From CALAMC01 sp964459465 (GTDB lineage Bacteria; Zixibacteria; MSB-5A5; GN15; PGXB01), in assembly GCA_964459465.1 (NCBI GenBank), contig CAYWLR010000008.1, positions 68,353 through 132,352 on the forward strand: DNA of 64,000 nucleotides, given 5' to 3'. This document shows, piece by piece, positions 7,745 to 15,293 of the stretch (within the stretch, counting starts at the first letter, position 1; every line of letters starts with the position of its first letter). Below the pieces are notes generated by a model. The model was not told where the DNA came from, did not search any database, and saw nothing but the letters and a program-made list of their open reading frames with translations. The position numbers and the translations under genes were made by a program.

Positions 7745-9435
7745 TATGGTGCAATAAAGACTTGGGAAATACGAAGCATACACACTCAAGGCCAGCGGTT
7801 TTCGGACTCTGGCCTTATTTAATCTTCACCATTATCGTCGGTGTTTACAATTATTTATTCCTGCCCGACGGTTTTAACGCCACCGACGAAGGCTGGCTGT
7901 TATCGTTGGCCCAAAGGATTACGGATGGGCAGGTGCCATATCGAGACTTCTACTTTTTAATCAATCCGCTCGCAATCTATATTCAATCACTGCTTTTAAC
8001 CATTTTCGGCGATAATTACACCATCATGGCGTCCCGCATTTATTGGGCGGGCCAGATGTGGGCAATGATGGTTTTTTTCTCAATGGTATATCGCAATTAT
8101 GTGAACAAAATTGAATTATTATTACTTTTATTGACGTCGTGGGCGGTCTCGACCCTCCTGATTCAATACCCCTGGTACAACTATGAAGCCGCTTTTTATA
8201 CCGCTCTGGCCATAGTGGCCCTCGGTCGCAGGAGATATTTTCTGTTCGGAATGCTGGCATTTCTGGGCTTCTGGGCCAAACAGAACTTCATACTATTCCT
8301 TCCTCTTGTGTTGTTATCCGGATACATTTTAAAACTCCTGCACATTAAAACTGATTTCTTAAACCGCGCACCTGTCTTGCGAACGTTATCGGGTTTTGCG
8401 ATTCCTGCCGCGATATACCTCGTCTATCTAGTTTTTGAAGGCAGTCTGGTCGATTATATTACCAACGCCTATATCTTTCTTCCGGAGATAACCGCCCGCG
8501 GCTGGCTGTTTGGGATATTCCAGAATAACCATATTGCTGTTCTATTCTCCCTGCCGATTCTGGCGCTGGCATTTATACTTGCGTATGCCAAAAACATTAA
8601 GTGGTTGATTATTCCGGTACTGATTGTCCCCATTTTGATACTATTGTATGACCATCGGACAGTCTTTTTCAGCTATAATGCCGCCATTTTCAACCACGCC
8701 GTGCTCGTATTCCTGATATGGCATATAAAAAAGGCTAATAACCCGGCGGCAAGGAATATTTTATTGGCCCTTCTGCCGCTTCAACTGACCGTTTCGGTAT
8801 TGGTTTATTTGTCCGGATTTTCCTACGTGGGCATTGTTTCCAGTTATATGGGCTCCGGCGTGGCTTTGACCGTATCCTATTGCTCCCTTAAAAGCGCGGC
8901 GCCTTCGGTGTATAAAAAATATTTTCCGGCCGTGATTTTGATATTTTTCCTGATAGTCGGTTCCGTGATTAAATACAATCATGTTTATCGCGATGCCCCG
9001 CGCGATCAGCTTCTGTCCGAATTCACTTCCGGAAAACTCAAAAGCATTCGCACCACGGCGCGAAATTACCGGCAAATCACCGACCTCGTTCGAACCGTCG
9101 AACAATACACAAAAAAGGGAGATTACATTTTAATCTACCCCGATTTCCCCGTATTATATTATTTAACCGACCGCAAAAATCCGACCAGAGTGGATTGGTA
9201 CTACTGGCGGGGATTGCATCCCGATATGCTGGTCGATGCCGCCAAAATGATTATGAAATATAAACCTAAAATTATATTTGTTCAGAAGTATTCCGAGGAA
9301 GACTATTCCCGGCAGGGGACAGGCATCGATTATGCGAATACCAGAGAATATAAGCCGCTGTTTGAATTTGTTAATCGCCATTATAAACTCGAAAAAACCA
9401 TCGGTGATATTTTTCTATTTGTCCCCGGATTTTAA
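7708..9435 (+). CDS. polytopic membrane glycosyltransferase-like protein (GT-C type)
   Basis: A 575-residue membrane protein with about 10 hydrophobic helices between residues 30 and 430, then a soluble C-terminal domain of about 130 residues. An acidic loop after the first helix (NATDEGWLLSLAQRITDGQVPYRDFYF) and the pattern helix-loop-helix match GT-C enzymes (ArnT/PMT/GT39-like) that use polyprenyl-linked sugars on the outer face of the inner membrane. The substrate is unknown. The GTG start at 7708 would overlap glyA by 37 bases; TTG at 7762 is a reasonable alternative that removes the overlap. Possibly co-transcribed with glyA. Confidence 0.8.
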   Translation: MREIPALSGTDIIWCNKDLGNTKHTHSRPAVFGLWPYLIFTIIVGVYNYLFLPDGFNATDEGWLLSLAQRITDGQVPYRDFYFLINPLAIYIQSLLLTIFGDNYTIMASRIYWAGQMWAMMVFFSMVYRNYVNKIELLLLLLTSWAVSTLLIQYPWYNYEAAFYTALAIVALGRRRYFLFGMLAFLGFWAKQNFILFLPLVLLSGYILKLLHIKTDFLNRAPVLRTLSGFAIPAAIYLVYLVFEGSLVDYITNAYIFLPEITARGWLFGIFQNNHIAVLFSLPILALAFILAYAKNIKWLIIPVLIVPILILLYDHRTVFFSYNAAIFNHAVLVFLIWHIKKANNPAARNILLALLPLQLTVSVLVYLSGFSYVGIVSSYMGSGVALTVSYCSLKSAAPSVYKKYFPAVILIFFLIVGSVIKYNHVYRDAPRDQLLSEFTSGKLKSIRTTARNYRQITDLVRTVEQYTKKGDYILIYPDFPVLYYLTDRKNPTRVDWYYWRGLHPDMLVDAAKMIMKYKPKIIFVQKYSEEDYSRQGTGIDYANTREYKPLFEFVNRHYKLEKTIGDIFLFVPGF

Positions 9436-9460
9436 AACGATATAATTTGGTGAGGTCATT

Positions 9461-9766
9461 ATGCTGATACAATTTGCCATGTTTCCGACGGGCGGCACCG
9501 AATCGGCGTCGGGCGAAGTATCGAAGATTATCGATATTATCGACCGCTCCGGCCTGCCTTATAAAACTTCGGCGATGGCCACCGTCATCGAGGGCGAATG
9601 GGAAGAACTCATGGCCCTGATTAACCAGTGTCGATTGAAACTGCGTGAATCCAACAACCGGGTTTATATGGTGCTGACCATGGATGACCGCAAAGACGCC
9701 GAAAACCGCCTGAACGGCAAAGTGTCGTCGCTGGAGAAAAAGCTCAACAGAAAAATCAAATCATAA
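9461..9766 (+). CDS. MTH1187/YkoF-like thiamine-binding family protein (DUF77)
   Basis: A 101-residue small alpha/beta protein of the MTH1187 family (MLIQFAMFPTGG at the N-terminus, IIDRSGLPYKTSAMATVIEGEWEELM in the middle). Members bind thiamine-type ligands and form tetramers of ferredoxin-like subunits; the cellular role is unclear. The ATG follows GGTGAGG, a good ribosome site. It is followed 15 bases later by cutA, another small ferredoxin-like trimeric protein, so the two may form one transcript with the PPC protein downstream. Confidence 0.85.
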   Translation: MLIQFAMFPTGGTESASGEVSKIIDIIDRSGLPYKTSAMATVIEGEWEELMALINQCRLKLRESNNRVYMVLTMDDRKDAENRLNGKVSSLEKKLNRKIKS

Positions 9767-9781
9767 AATGAGGTTCGCAAT

Positions 9782-10093
9782 ATGTCCGCATTTCGTGTAG
9801 CCCACGTGACCATCCCGACCGACAAAGCCGTCGATTTCGCCCGCCAGCTGGTCAACAACGAGCTGGCCGCGTGCGTAAATATTGTCAGAGGGATTCAGTC
9901 GGTTTATCGCTGGAAGGGTAAGGTAAAAGAATCCGAGGAATCCCTTCTGATTATCAAAACGACCACAAAAAAGGTGGAAACGTTGACTAAATTCGTCCGG
10001 GAAAACCACCCCGACGACGTGCCCGAAATTATCACCTTGAATGTCAGCGAGGGCAACCCGGATTATCTCGACTGGATTGATGAGGTAACCTGA
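9782..10093 (+). CDS. cutA: divalent-cation tolerance protein
   Basis: The 103 residues match CutA1 through most of its length: ARQLVNNELAACVNIVRGIQSVYRWKGKVKESEESLLIIKTT, then PDDVPEIITLNVSEGNPDYLDWI. The family forms very stable trimers and is linked to copper or other divalent-metal tolerance, though its exact role is debated. The start ATG follows GAGG at normal distance. The next gene starts 2 bases after its stop. Confidence 0.94.
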   Translation: MSAFRVAHVTIPTDKAVDFARQLVNNELAACVNIVRGIQSVYRWKGKVKESEESLLIIKTTTKKVETLTKFVRENHPDDVPEIITLNVSEGNPDYLDWIDEVT

Positions 10094-10095
10094 TC

Positions 10096-10521
10096 ATGAA
10101 TTTTAAAAAGGTTGAGGAAGGATTTCTGGTTCGCCTCGACCGCGGTGAGGAAGTCGTCAAAACCCTCACCGATTTTGTCCGACAGCACGATATTAAAGGC
10201 GGCTTTTTGCAGGGTATGGGCGCTTTCGAAAGCGCCTCCCTCGGGGTCTATGACCTGTTCACCAAAGGCTATATCACCAAGTCGTTCCGCGAGAGGCTCG
10301 AAGTCGGCATGCTCAACGGCAATATCGCCCGCGTCGAAAACTCCGATGAAATTTTCATCCATATGCATGTCACTGTCGGCGACAGCTCGCTTCACTCCTT
10401 CACCGGCCACGTCTTCGAAGCTATCGTTCTGGGAACGCTCGAGGTGTTCATCAGGCCCCTGACAACCGAAATCATCCGCAGAAGAAACGACGACCTCGGC
10501 TTCAACGCCTGGCATTTGTAA
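10096..10521 (+). CDS. PPC domain (DUF296) DNA-binding-type protein
   Basis: A 141-residue single-domain protein of the PPC/DUF296 family: FLVRLDRGEEVVKTLTDFVRQHDIKGGFLQGMGAF and SDEIFIHMHVTVGD, then TGHVFEAIVLGTLEVFI. In plants this domain accompanies AT-hooks; bacterial stand-alone copies have no agreed function, and conserved histidines suggest a metal site. It is the last gene of the cutA group and is followed by a palindromic repeat. Confidence 0.88.
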   Translation: MNFKKVEEGFLVRLDRGEEVVKTLTDFVRQHDIKGGFLQGMGAFESASLGVYDLFTKGYITKSFRERLEVGMLNGNIARVENSDEIFIHMHVTVGDSSLHSFTGHVFEAIVLGTLEVFIRPLTTEIIRRRNDDLGFNAWHL

Positions 10522-10553
10522 ACACCCGGCAGACCACGTTTAGAACCAATTAT

Positions 10554-10595
10554 GCCGGGTTCCGAATCCCGATGTATCCGGGAGAGAAACCCGAC
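10554..10595. repeat. dispersed palindromic repeat, copy C
   Basis: Third copy of the family at 3148 and 3876: GCCGGGTTCCGAATCCC..CCGGGAGAGAAACCCGAC with nested stems, followed by GTCTTG. It is followed at 10628-10645 by a second repeated motif, CCTGAACTTTGAAGGGTC. Confidence 0.75.
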
Positions 10596-10627
10596 GTCTT
10601 GACCATGTGTCGTGCCCGGTCGCAGGC

Positions 10628-10645
10628 CCTGAACTTTGAAGGGTC
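10628..10645. repeat. short dispersed motif shared with the RAYT left flank
   Basis: CCTGAACTTTGAAGGGTC here matches the reverse complement of 15232-15249 at 17 of 18 bases. That site lies just upstream of the RAYT transposase gene. A weaker relative (CCCTGAAGAATGAAGGGCGA) is near 3977, also next to a palindromic repeat copy. Confidence 0.6.
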
Positions 10646-10717
10646 GATCCTCAAATCGACCGGGAAACTTCACAGATTTTATTTGCCCTCCAGCGCATTT
10701 AATTATTAATTTACGCC

Positions 10718-11215
10718 ATGTCTGACCTCCAAGATAATCGTCCCTCATGGGATGAATATTTCATGCGCATTGCGCTTCTGGCCGCGACGCGCTCGACCTG
10801 TCTGCGCCGCCAGGTCGGGGCCGTAGTCGTAAAAGATAAACGGGTGTTGTCCACCGGCTATAACGGTTCCCCGTCGGGCCTGTCGCATTGCCTCGATGTC
10901 GGTTGCCTGCGCGAAAAGCTTAAAATCCCCTCCGGCGAACGCCATGAGCTCTGCCGGGCCATTCACGCCGAGCAGAACGCGATTATACAGGCGGCCACTT
11001 CCGGCGTATCTATCGAAGGGGCAACCCTGTATTCCACGACTTACCCATGCGTGTTGTGCGCCAAGATGATTATCAATGCCGGAATCAAAACCATATATAT
11101 TAACGACGGTTATCCCGATGACATGGCCAAACAGATGATAGAGGAAGCCGGAATTACGGTTTACCGTCTGGCCGTCCGGGAAGCCGTCTTTACCGTCAAG
11201 GACCCGAAGCCATGA
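10718..11215 (+). CDS. dCMP/cytidine deaminase family protein
   Basis: Zinc-dependent deamination of dCMP to dUMP, feeding thymidylate synthesis. The 165 residues carry the zinc ligands in HAEQNAIIQAA (His plus the proton-shuttling Glu) and TTYPCVLCAKM (two Cys). The N-terminal block SWDEYFMRIALLAATRSTCLRRQVGAVVVKD matches ComEB/dCMP deaminases. It overlaps nrdR by 4 bases (ATGA). The pairing of a nucleotide deaminase with the ribonucleotide-reductase repressor makes functional sense and is common. Confidence 0.93.
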   Translation: MSDLQDNRPSWDEYFMRIALLAATRSTCLRRQVGAVVVKDKRVLSTGYNGSPSGLSHCLDVGCLREKLKIPSGERHELCRAIHAEQNAIIQAATSGVSIEGATLYSTTYPCVLCAKMIINAGIKTIYINDGYPDDMAKQMIEEAGITVYRLAVREAVFTVKDPKP

Positions 11216-11661
11216 GATGTCCTTTTTGCGGCTCCGAAGAGGATAAAGTGGTCGATTCGCGCTCGGTGCGCGAGGGCCGGGCGATTCGCCGCCGCCGCGA
11301 GTGCATCAAATGCGCCCAGCGTTACACGACCTATGAATATATCGAAAATGTCGAGTTGACCGTGGTCAAATCCGATGGCCGCCGCGAACCGTTCGACCGC
11401 CAGAAGCTTATCGAGGGGATGCGTCTGGCGCTCAAAAAACGGCCGGTTTCGGTCAAAAAGATCGAATCGATGGCCGATGAAATCCAGGGCGATTTGCAGG
11501 AGTTGACCAAAAACGAGGTCACCAGTCAGGCCATTGGCGAGATGGTGATGAAGAAACTTCAGGAAGTGGATGAAGTCGCCTACGTTCGTTTCGCCTCGGT
11601 CTATCGTAAATTCCAGGATAAAGAAGAATTCTTCTCGGAACTCAAAAAGTTGTTGAAATAG
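11212..11661 (+). CDS. nrdR: transcriptional repressor of ribonucleotide reductase
   Basis: NrdR binds NrdR boxes and represses nrd genes in response to ATP/dATP. The 149 residues begin with the zinc ribbon CPFCGSEEDKVVDSRSV and CIKCAQRYTTYE, followed by an ATP-cone (VVKSDGRREPFDRQKLIEGM). Full length for the family. It is coupled to the deaminase by the ATGA overlap. No NrdR box was seen nearby. It is the last conserved gene before the accessory island. Confidence 0.97.
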   Translation: MRCPFCGSEEDKVVDSRSVREGRAIRRRRECIKCAQRYTTYEYIENVELTVVKSDGRREPFDRQKLIEGMRLALKKRPVSVKKIESMADEIQGDLQELTKNEVTSQAIGEMVMKKLQEVDEVAYVRFASVYRKFQDKEEFFSELKKLLK

Positions 11662-11688
11662 CCCATCTTTCTTGTAGTCTTTTTGTAG

Positions 11689-11712
11689 GTCAAATCTCTT
11701 TTGAGATTTGAC
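11689..11712 (+). terminator. hairpin terminator after nrdR
   Basis: A perfect 10-bp stem GTCAAATCTC / GAGATTTGAC with a TTTT loop, followed by GTTTTCTT. It is 28 bases after the nrdR stop and closes the housekeeping transcript at the left edge of the CRISPR island. Confidence 0.65.
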
Positions 11713-12235
11713 GTTTTCTTGCTCTTGTGAGCGCAACACGATGAACCGAATGGTGTTAGGGCGAAATGGGTTTGATTTTGGGATATTTTGAGTTTTCATG
11801 CAGGGATTCCGTTGGCATGGAAGCAGTTATAAAGAGCGGCACCCGGATGGCAACGTGGACTGGTGTTGTCCATGAATAGGTGTATTGCGTTATGGTTGGA
11901 GAGGTTGCGGCCAAATGGGTTCGTCTTTGAAAATTTTTTAAATTTTTGGGGCCTCCGGCGGCGCGGTATCGGATGATTACAGGTTTTAGGGCGGGCGCTT
12001 TCGCGGTCATAACCGGGATGATGCCGTCTTTGAGAATATTGTGAATCAGACAGTAGTCTTTTGGAGCAGGGCATAATTTGGGCCTCCTGTTTATATAAAG
12101 AGGCGGTATGGAATTAACATTGAAGCGGAAGCGAAATTGGGGGGGGCGACAACGAGGGTAAATGAGGTGGAGCGAACTGTGCCCAAACAATTTAATCCAC
12201 GGCAAGCCGTGGGCGACCCCGGCTCTATATGCATT
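11713..12235. other. non-coding stretch left of the CRISPR effector, probably degenerate repeat DNA
   Basis: No convincing gene. Minus-strand open frames (for example 11756-12205 and 11796-12074) are rich in Pro, Asn, His and Arg, lack a ribosome site and overlap each other, so I read them as non-coding. Features present: a GC-rich hairpin CCACGGC-AA-GCCGTGG at 12197-12212 and an AT-rich one GCTCTA..TAGAGC at 12222-12241. The hairpins recall ends of small mobile elements, but no transposase belongs to them here. Confidence 0.45.
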
Positions 12236-12241
12236 TAGAGC

Positions 12242-12271
12242 TTGCTTATAGACTACAAATTGATATATATT
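12242..12271 (+). promoter_or_regulatory. candidate promoter for the Cas12g gene
   Basis: TTGCTT (12242-12247), an 18-base spacer, then TATATT (12266-12271). It lies 65 bases before the effector ATG. AAGGTG just before the ATG (near 12325) would serve as ribosome site. Moderate match only. Confidence 0.45.
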
Positions 12272-12335
12272 TTAGCATCAATTTCGACAAAATCGGGAGT
12301 TCGTGGGAATCATTGGCGACCGGATAAGGTGATAT

Positions 12336-14654
12336 ATGACCAGAATAAAATATCGTCAAGAACGGACGCTGGTAAGGGGCCTGCAAAGGCTTCCAAATCA
12401 GGATAAGGCTGAATTTAACAAAAACGTACTTGGATTACGCCGGCACTTTGAGCAATTTAACCTGAACGTGGCAGAGTTGTGCCAGTGGCTAATCTCGTTT
12501 AAACCGGAAAATCCCGGTTCCGTTTGTGAAACGAAACTATTCTGGGAATTTATGTTGGAGCCGGAGAATTTCTGTCCCGATACCTATGATCGTGGTCCCG
12601 ACTGGTTGCGGCATGAGATTTTCGTATTGGCGGCCGGATGGCGGACATTCGAAGATATAAAGGCCCATAATATGCCGGAATCGTTGTTTGAGTCTATTAA
12701 AATAGCTTCGTCCAAGCCGCGGTCCAAAACGGCGGAAGCGTTATTCATTCGCCTGAAATCTCTCGAGGCTTCGCACGTCATGGTGCTTTTGAAATCCGCC
12801 TCGGAGTGGCTATCGACAAGGTACGTTCGGCAATCGGAGAACTGGAAACAGAATGAGCAAGAATGGCAAAAGAAAAAAGCTGCTTGGGAAGATAAACACC
12901 CCGAATTAACGCCGGCCATTCGCGACAAATATAACGCTATATTTGTAGAGCTGGGTATTAGCGAAAAGCGACCACACGTTTGTTCTTGGAAAAAATTATC
13001 CGAAAACAAGGATAATTGCGATTGGGCCGGTGAACGCAAGAATATAGGTGATAAATGGATCAGCCATTCGGATCTTTGCATCAAATATCATGAATTCGCT
13101 CGCAAATTAAGAAGCAAGCAAAGACAACATTTCGTGGACAATGCCAATCAATATTTGGAGCTGCGCAGACGTTATCCACAATGGACTCGTGACATGGCTA
13201 TGAATGGTCTCTTTAAAAATGTCCCGCTCGCCAGAAACTGGTTCCGCAACGCATGGACCAACTATTTGAACGCACTCAATATTCTGGAAACGACGATTCT
13301 TGAAAATTATTCGGGCCATCTTCCGCATTGCGAAAAATTGAGTGATGAATGCGTTTTCAAAAAGCATACTGATAATTGCAGGCGATATAAATTACTGCTA
13401 GGGGAAAAGCTTTCCAATCAGGAGCGGGAATTGGAGGAAACATATCGCGAATGGCGGCGGGAATTTTTGGCCCCGCCAAATAAACCTTTCCTGCGTTATC
13501 CTTCCGCACAAAAACTGCCAACGCCAAAGTTGTTTGGTCGGGGATATTATGATTTGGATTTCACTCGGCATGTCGTGAAATTGCGTCTTGATGATATGCC
13601 CGCCGACAATTTCGTATCTTTCGGCTTTAAACCCTGGCCGCGGGGTTATGATAAGAAGCCGGGAGAAATAAACATAACCAGTGTTCATGTGCATTTCATC
13701 GGTACGCGGGCCCGTGTCGGATTTCGTTTTGCGGTTCCGCATTCGGACTCGCGCTTTTCCGTTAGCCAGGATAAGATCGATGAACTCCGGAGCGGTGGCT
13801 TCCCGGGCAAAAGTCAGGATCAGGAATTCCTGAATGAGGCCCGCCAACGCCTTCTTGACGGCATGAATGAAAATCAAAAATCCGCCTTGCGTATCATGGC
13901 TGTCGATCTCGGAACCCATCGCGCCGCGGCGGCATTCTTCACCGGTTGCATTTTTAATAAAGCCAAACTATTAAAATTAAAGAAAATCGATCTTTTGACC
14001 GAACCAAAAACTGATACGACCAAGCCCGAAAAACTTAGTGCCGATGAAAAGAAAATTCAAAGGGAAAAAGGATTAACCCAGCATCATGTGGGTAAACATT
14101 TTGAAACATTGGAGGCGAGAACAAAGGAAATAATCTCCAAACGCCAGAATATGAAAATGGCGCCCTCTGATGATACACCCGATATCGTCGGCGACCACGA
14201 CCTGCGACATTTGACCTCACATATCCGGCGGATGATTCGCGACTGGGTTCGCTTGAATGCACGTCAGATCACAGAACTTGCCGAGGAAGAGAACGTTGAC
14301 TTGATTGTCTTCGAGAGCATGCGCGGTTTTCGGGCTCCCGGCTACGACAAATTGGACCTGAAAAAGAAACGCCGCCTGGCTTTCTTCGCCTATGGGCAAA
14401 TCAGGCGTAAGGTTGCCGAAAAGGCCGTCGAACGCGGAATGCGCGTTATCACCGTCCCGTATTTTAAATCGTCACAGATATGCGCACAATGCGGTCGATC
14501 GCAGAATGATAAAAATAAGTTGCGTGATAATAAGTGGAAACAATCCTTTCAATGTGAGTTTAGTGACTGTAATTATAAAACCCATAGCGATGAGAATGCG
14601 GCCCGTGTCCTCGGACGGGTATTTTGGGGTGAAATTACTCTCCCCACCGATTGA
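12336..14654 (+). CDS. cas12g: Cas12g CRISPR effector (type V-G)
   Basis: A 772-residue single-protein CRISPR effector. Published Cas12g1 is 767 residues, needs a tracrRNA, recognises RNA targets and then cuts RNA and single-stranded DNA in trans. The translation matches that family along its length as I recall it: YRQERTLVR at the N-terminus, LPHCEKLSDECVF, PSAQKLPTPKLFG, INITSVHVHFIGTRARVGF, MIRDWVRLNARQI, EKAVERGMRVITVPY and DENAARVLGRVFWGEI at the end. The RuvC triad reads D524 (AVDLGTHR), E660 (IVFESMRGF) and D752 (HSDENAAR). Zinc-type Cys pairs are CAQC and CEFSDC before RuvC-III, plus earlier HVC..DNC and LPHC..C..C clusters. No HNH domain. Promoter, tracrRNA and array lie on the same strand. 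Subtype confident; activity is inferred from the family. Confidence 0.93.
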   Translation: MTRIKYRQERTLVRGLQRLPNQDKAEFNKNVLGLRRHFEQFNLNVAELCQWLISFKPENPGSVCETKLFWEFMLEPENFCPDTYDRGPDWLRHEIFVLAAGWRTFEDIKAHNMPESLFESIKIASSKPRSKTAEALFIRLKSLEASHVMVLLKSASEWLSTRYVRQSENWKQNEQEWQKKKAAWEDKHPELTPAIRDKYNAIFVELGISEKRPHVCSWKKLSENKDNCDWAGERKNIGDKWISHSDLCIKYHEFARKLRSKQRQHFVDNANQYLELRRRYPQWTRDMAMNGLFKNVPLARNWFRNAWTNYLNALNILETTILENYSGHLPHCEKLSDECVFKKHTDNCRRYKLLLGEKLSNQERELEETYREWRREFLAPPNKPFLRYPSAQKLPTPKLFGRGYYDLDFTRHVVKLRLDDMPADNFVSFGFKPWPRGYDKKPGEINITSVHVHFIGTRARVGFRFAVPHSDSRFSVSQDKIDELRSGGFPGKSQDQEFLNEARQRLLDGMNENQKSALRIMAVDLGTHRAAAAFFTGCIFNKAKLLKLKKIDLLTEPKTDTTKPEKLSADEKKIQREKGLTQHHVGKHFETLEARTKEIISKRQNMKMAPSDDTPDIVGDHDLRHLTSHIRRMIRDWVRLNARQITELAEEENVDLIVFESMRGFRAPGYDKLDLKKKRRLAFFAYGQIRRKVAEKAVERGMRVITVPYFKSSQICAQCGRSQNDKNKLRDNKWKQSFQCEFSDCNYKTHSDENAARVLGRVFWGEITLPTD

Positions 14655-14667
14655 TAGTTGAAAAAAC

Positions 14668-14700
14668 TTGACAGACAGCTTAATTTAAGTTATGTATAAT
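14668..14700 (+). promoter_or_regulatory. candidate promoter for the tracrRNA
   Basis: A perfect TATAAT (14695-14700) directly preceded by TG, and a perfect TTGACA (14668-14673). The spacing of 21 bases is longer than the normal 17, so the TTGACA may be only partly used. Transcription would start near 14707, just after the effector gene and upstream of the anti-repeat. Confidence 0.5.
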
Positions 14701-14706
14701 CAGTTG

Positions 14707-14830
14707 CTTCGTGGTCCCTCTGGCCGGAAAAACCTCTGGCGGAGCGCAAGCACCAATAGAGAGGAACTCGGCCCAGAAGCGAGGAAACCGACAATTAGGG
14801 GTTTAATTATTGAAGGAACTTTAAAGATTT
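14707..14830 (+). ncRNA. tracrRNA of the type V-G system
   Basis: The anti-repeat at 14783-14801 (GGAAACCGACAATTAGGGG) is complementary to the CRISPR repeat. CCCCT pairs with AGGGG, one repeat G is bulged, AATT pairs with AATT, there is a 2x2 mismatch, then CGGTTTCC pairs with GGAAACCG: 17 base pairs in all. It is on the same strand as the effector and array and preceded by a TATAAT box. The 5' part (14707-14780) is GC-rich with repeated CCTCTGGC and is likely structured. The 5' end is set by the promoter guess; the 3' end is uncertain, as no strong terminator is visible. Cas12g is known to need a tracrRNA, which fits. Confidence 0.8.
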
Positions 14831-14884
14831 TGTGACGGACGGAATAAATTAAGTTCAAATCGCGTATGATTATATGAATGATGA

Positions 14885-15184
14885 GTTGTAGCGGCCCCTG
14901 AATTAGCGGTTTCCGACACCTACTCATCTTTACCACTCTCTTTCTTTATAGTTGTAGCGGCCCCTGAATTAGCGGTTTCCGACACCCCAAGCGTTACTTC
15001 GTCGCCGAGCTTTACTGTTGTAGCGGCCCCTGAATTAGCGGTTTCCGACACCGGATGCTCCGTATAGAACTGCGCCTCCATAGTTGTAGCGGCCCCTGAA
15101 TTAGCGGTTTCCGACACCAGACTGTAAAGCCGAAGGATCGATCCCGGCGTTGTAGCGGCCCCTGAATTAGCGGTTTCCGACACC
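14885..15184 (+). CRISPR. CRISPR array, 5 identical repeats and 4 spacers
   Basis: The 36-base repeat begins GTTGTAGCGGCCCC and ends GCGGTTTCCGACACC. Copies are at 14885-14920, 14951-14986, 15017-15052, 15083-15118 and 15149-15184, all identical. The spacers are 14921-14950, 14987-15016, 15053-15082 and 15119-15148, each exactly 30 bases. The anti-repeat and the repeat 3' end (GACACC next to the spacer, as in other type V systems) set the direction as +. The repeat itself has only a weak internal stem (CGG-TTT-CCG), consistent with tracrRNA dependence. A TATGAT box at 14865-14870 could start the precursor just before the first repeat. No terminal degenerate repeat is seen. Confidence 0.97.
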
Positions 15185-15227
15185 CCCCCATGCCACATCC
15201 TAGAAGATTTCTTGTTGTTTGGTGCGC

Positions 15228-15268
15228 GGCAGATCCTTCAAAGTTCAGGAGACCTGTCCACATCTGCC
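15228..15268. repeat. left palindrome flanking the RAYT gene
   Basis: GGCAGAT (15228-15234) and ATCTGCC (15262-15268) form the arms of an imperfect hairpin 26 bases before the transposase ATG. The arms match the stem of the hairpin repeated downstream of the gene (GGCAGATGT-GG-ACATCTGCC). Between them lies GATCCTTCAAAGTTCAGG, the reverse complement (17 of 18) of the motif at 10628-10645. Confidence 0.6.
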
Positions 15269-15293
15269 CGTCCGCTTCGAATAAAGTCAAAGC

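Noticed and set aside
11756..12205. 149-residue minus-strand frame left of Cas12g
   Set aside because: No ribosome site, odd composition, and overlapping frames of similar length on the same strand. Treated as non-coding repeat DNA.
12197..12212. GC-rich hairpin as the end of an IS200/IS605 element
   Set aside because: No transposase lies between this hairpin and a matching partner, and no target motif could be read. Left as an unexplained hairpin.
12336..14654. Reading the effector as an IS605-type TnpB
   Set aside because: At 772 residues it is about twice TnpB length. Its N-terminal half matches Cas12g, and a CRISPR array and tracrRNA are adjacent.
14920..15198. 92-residue minus-strand frame with four copies of VSETANSGAATT
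   Set aside because: It is the CRISPR repeat read as protein; the repeat unit of 66 bases keeps the frame open. Not a gene.
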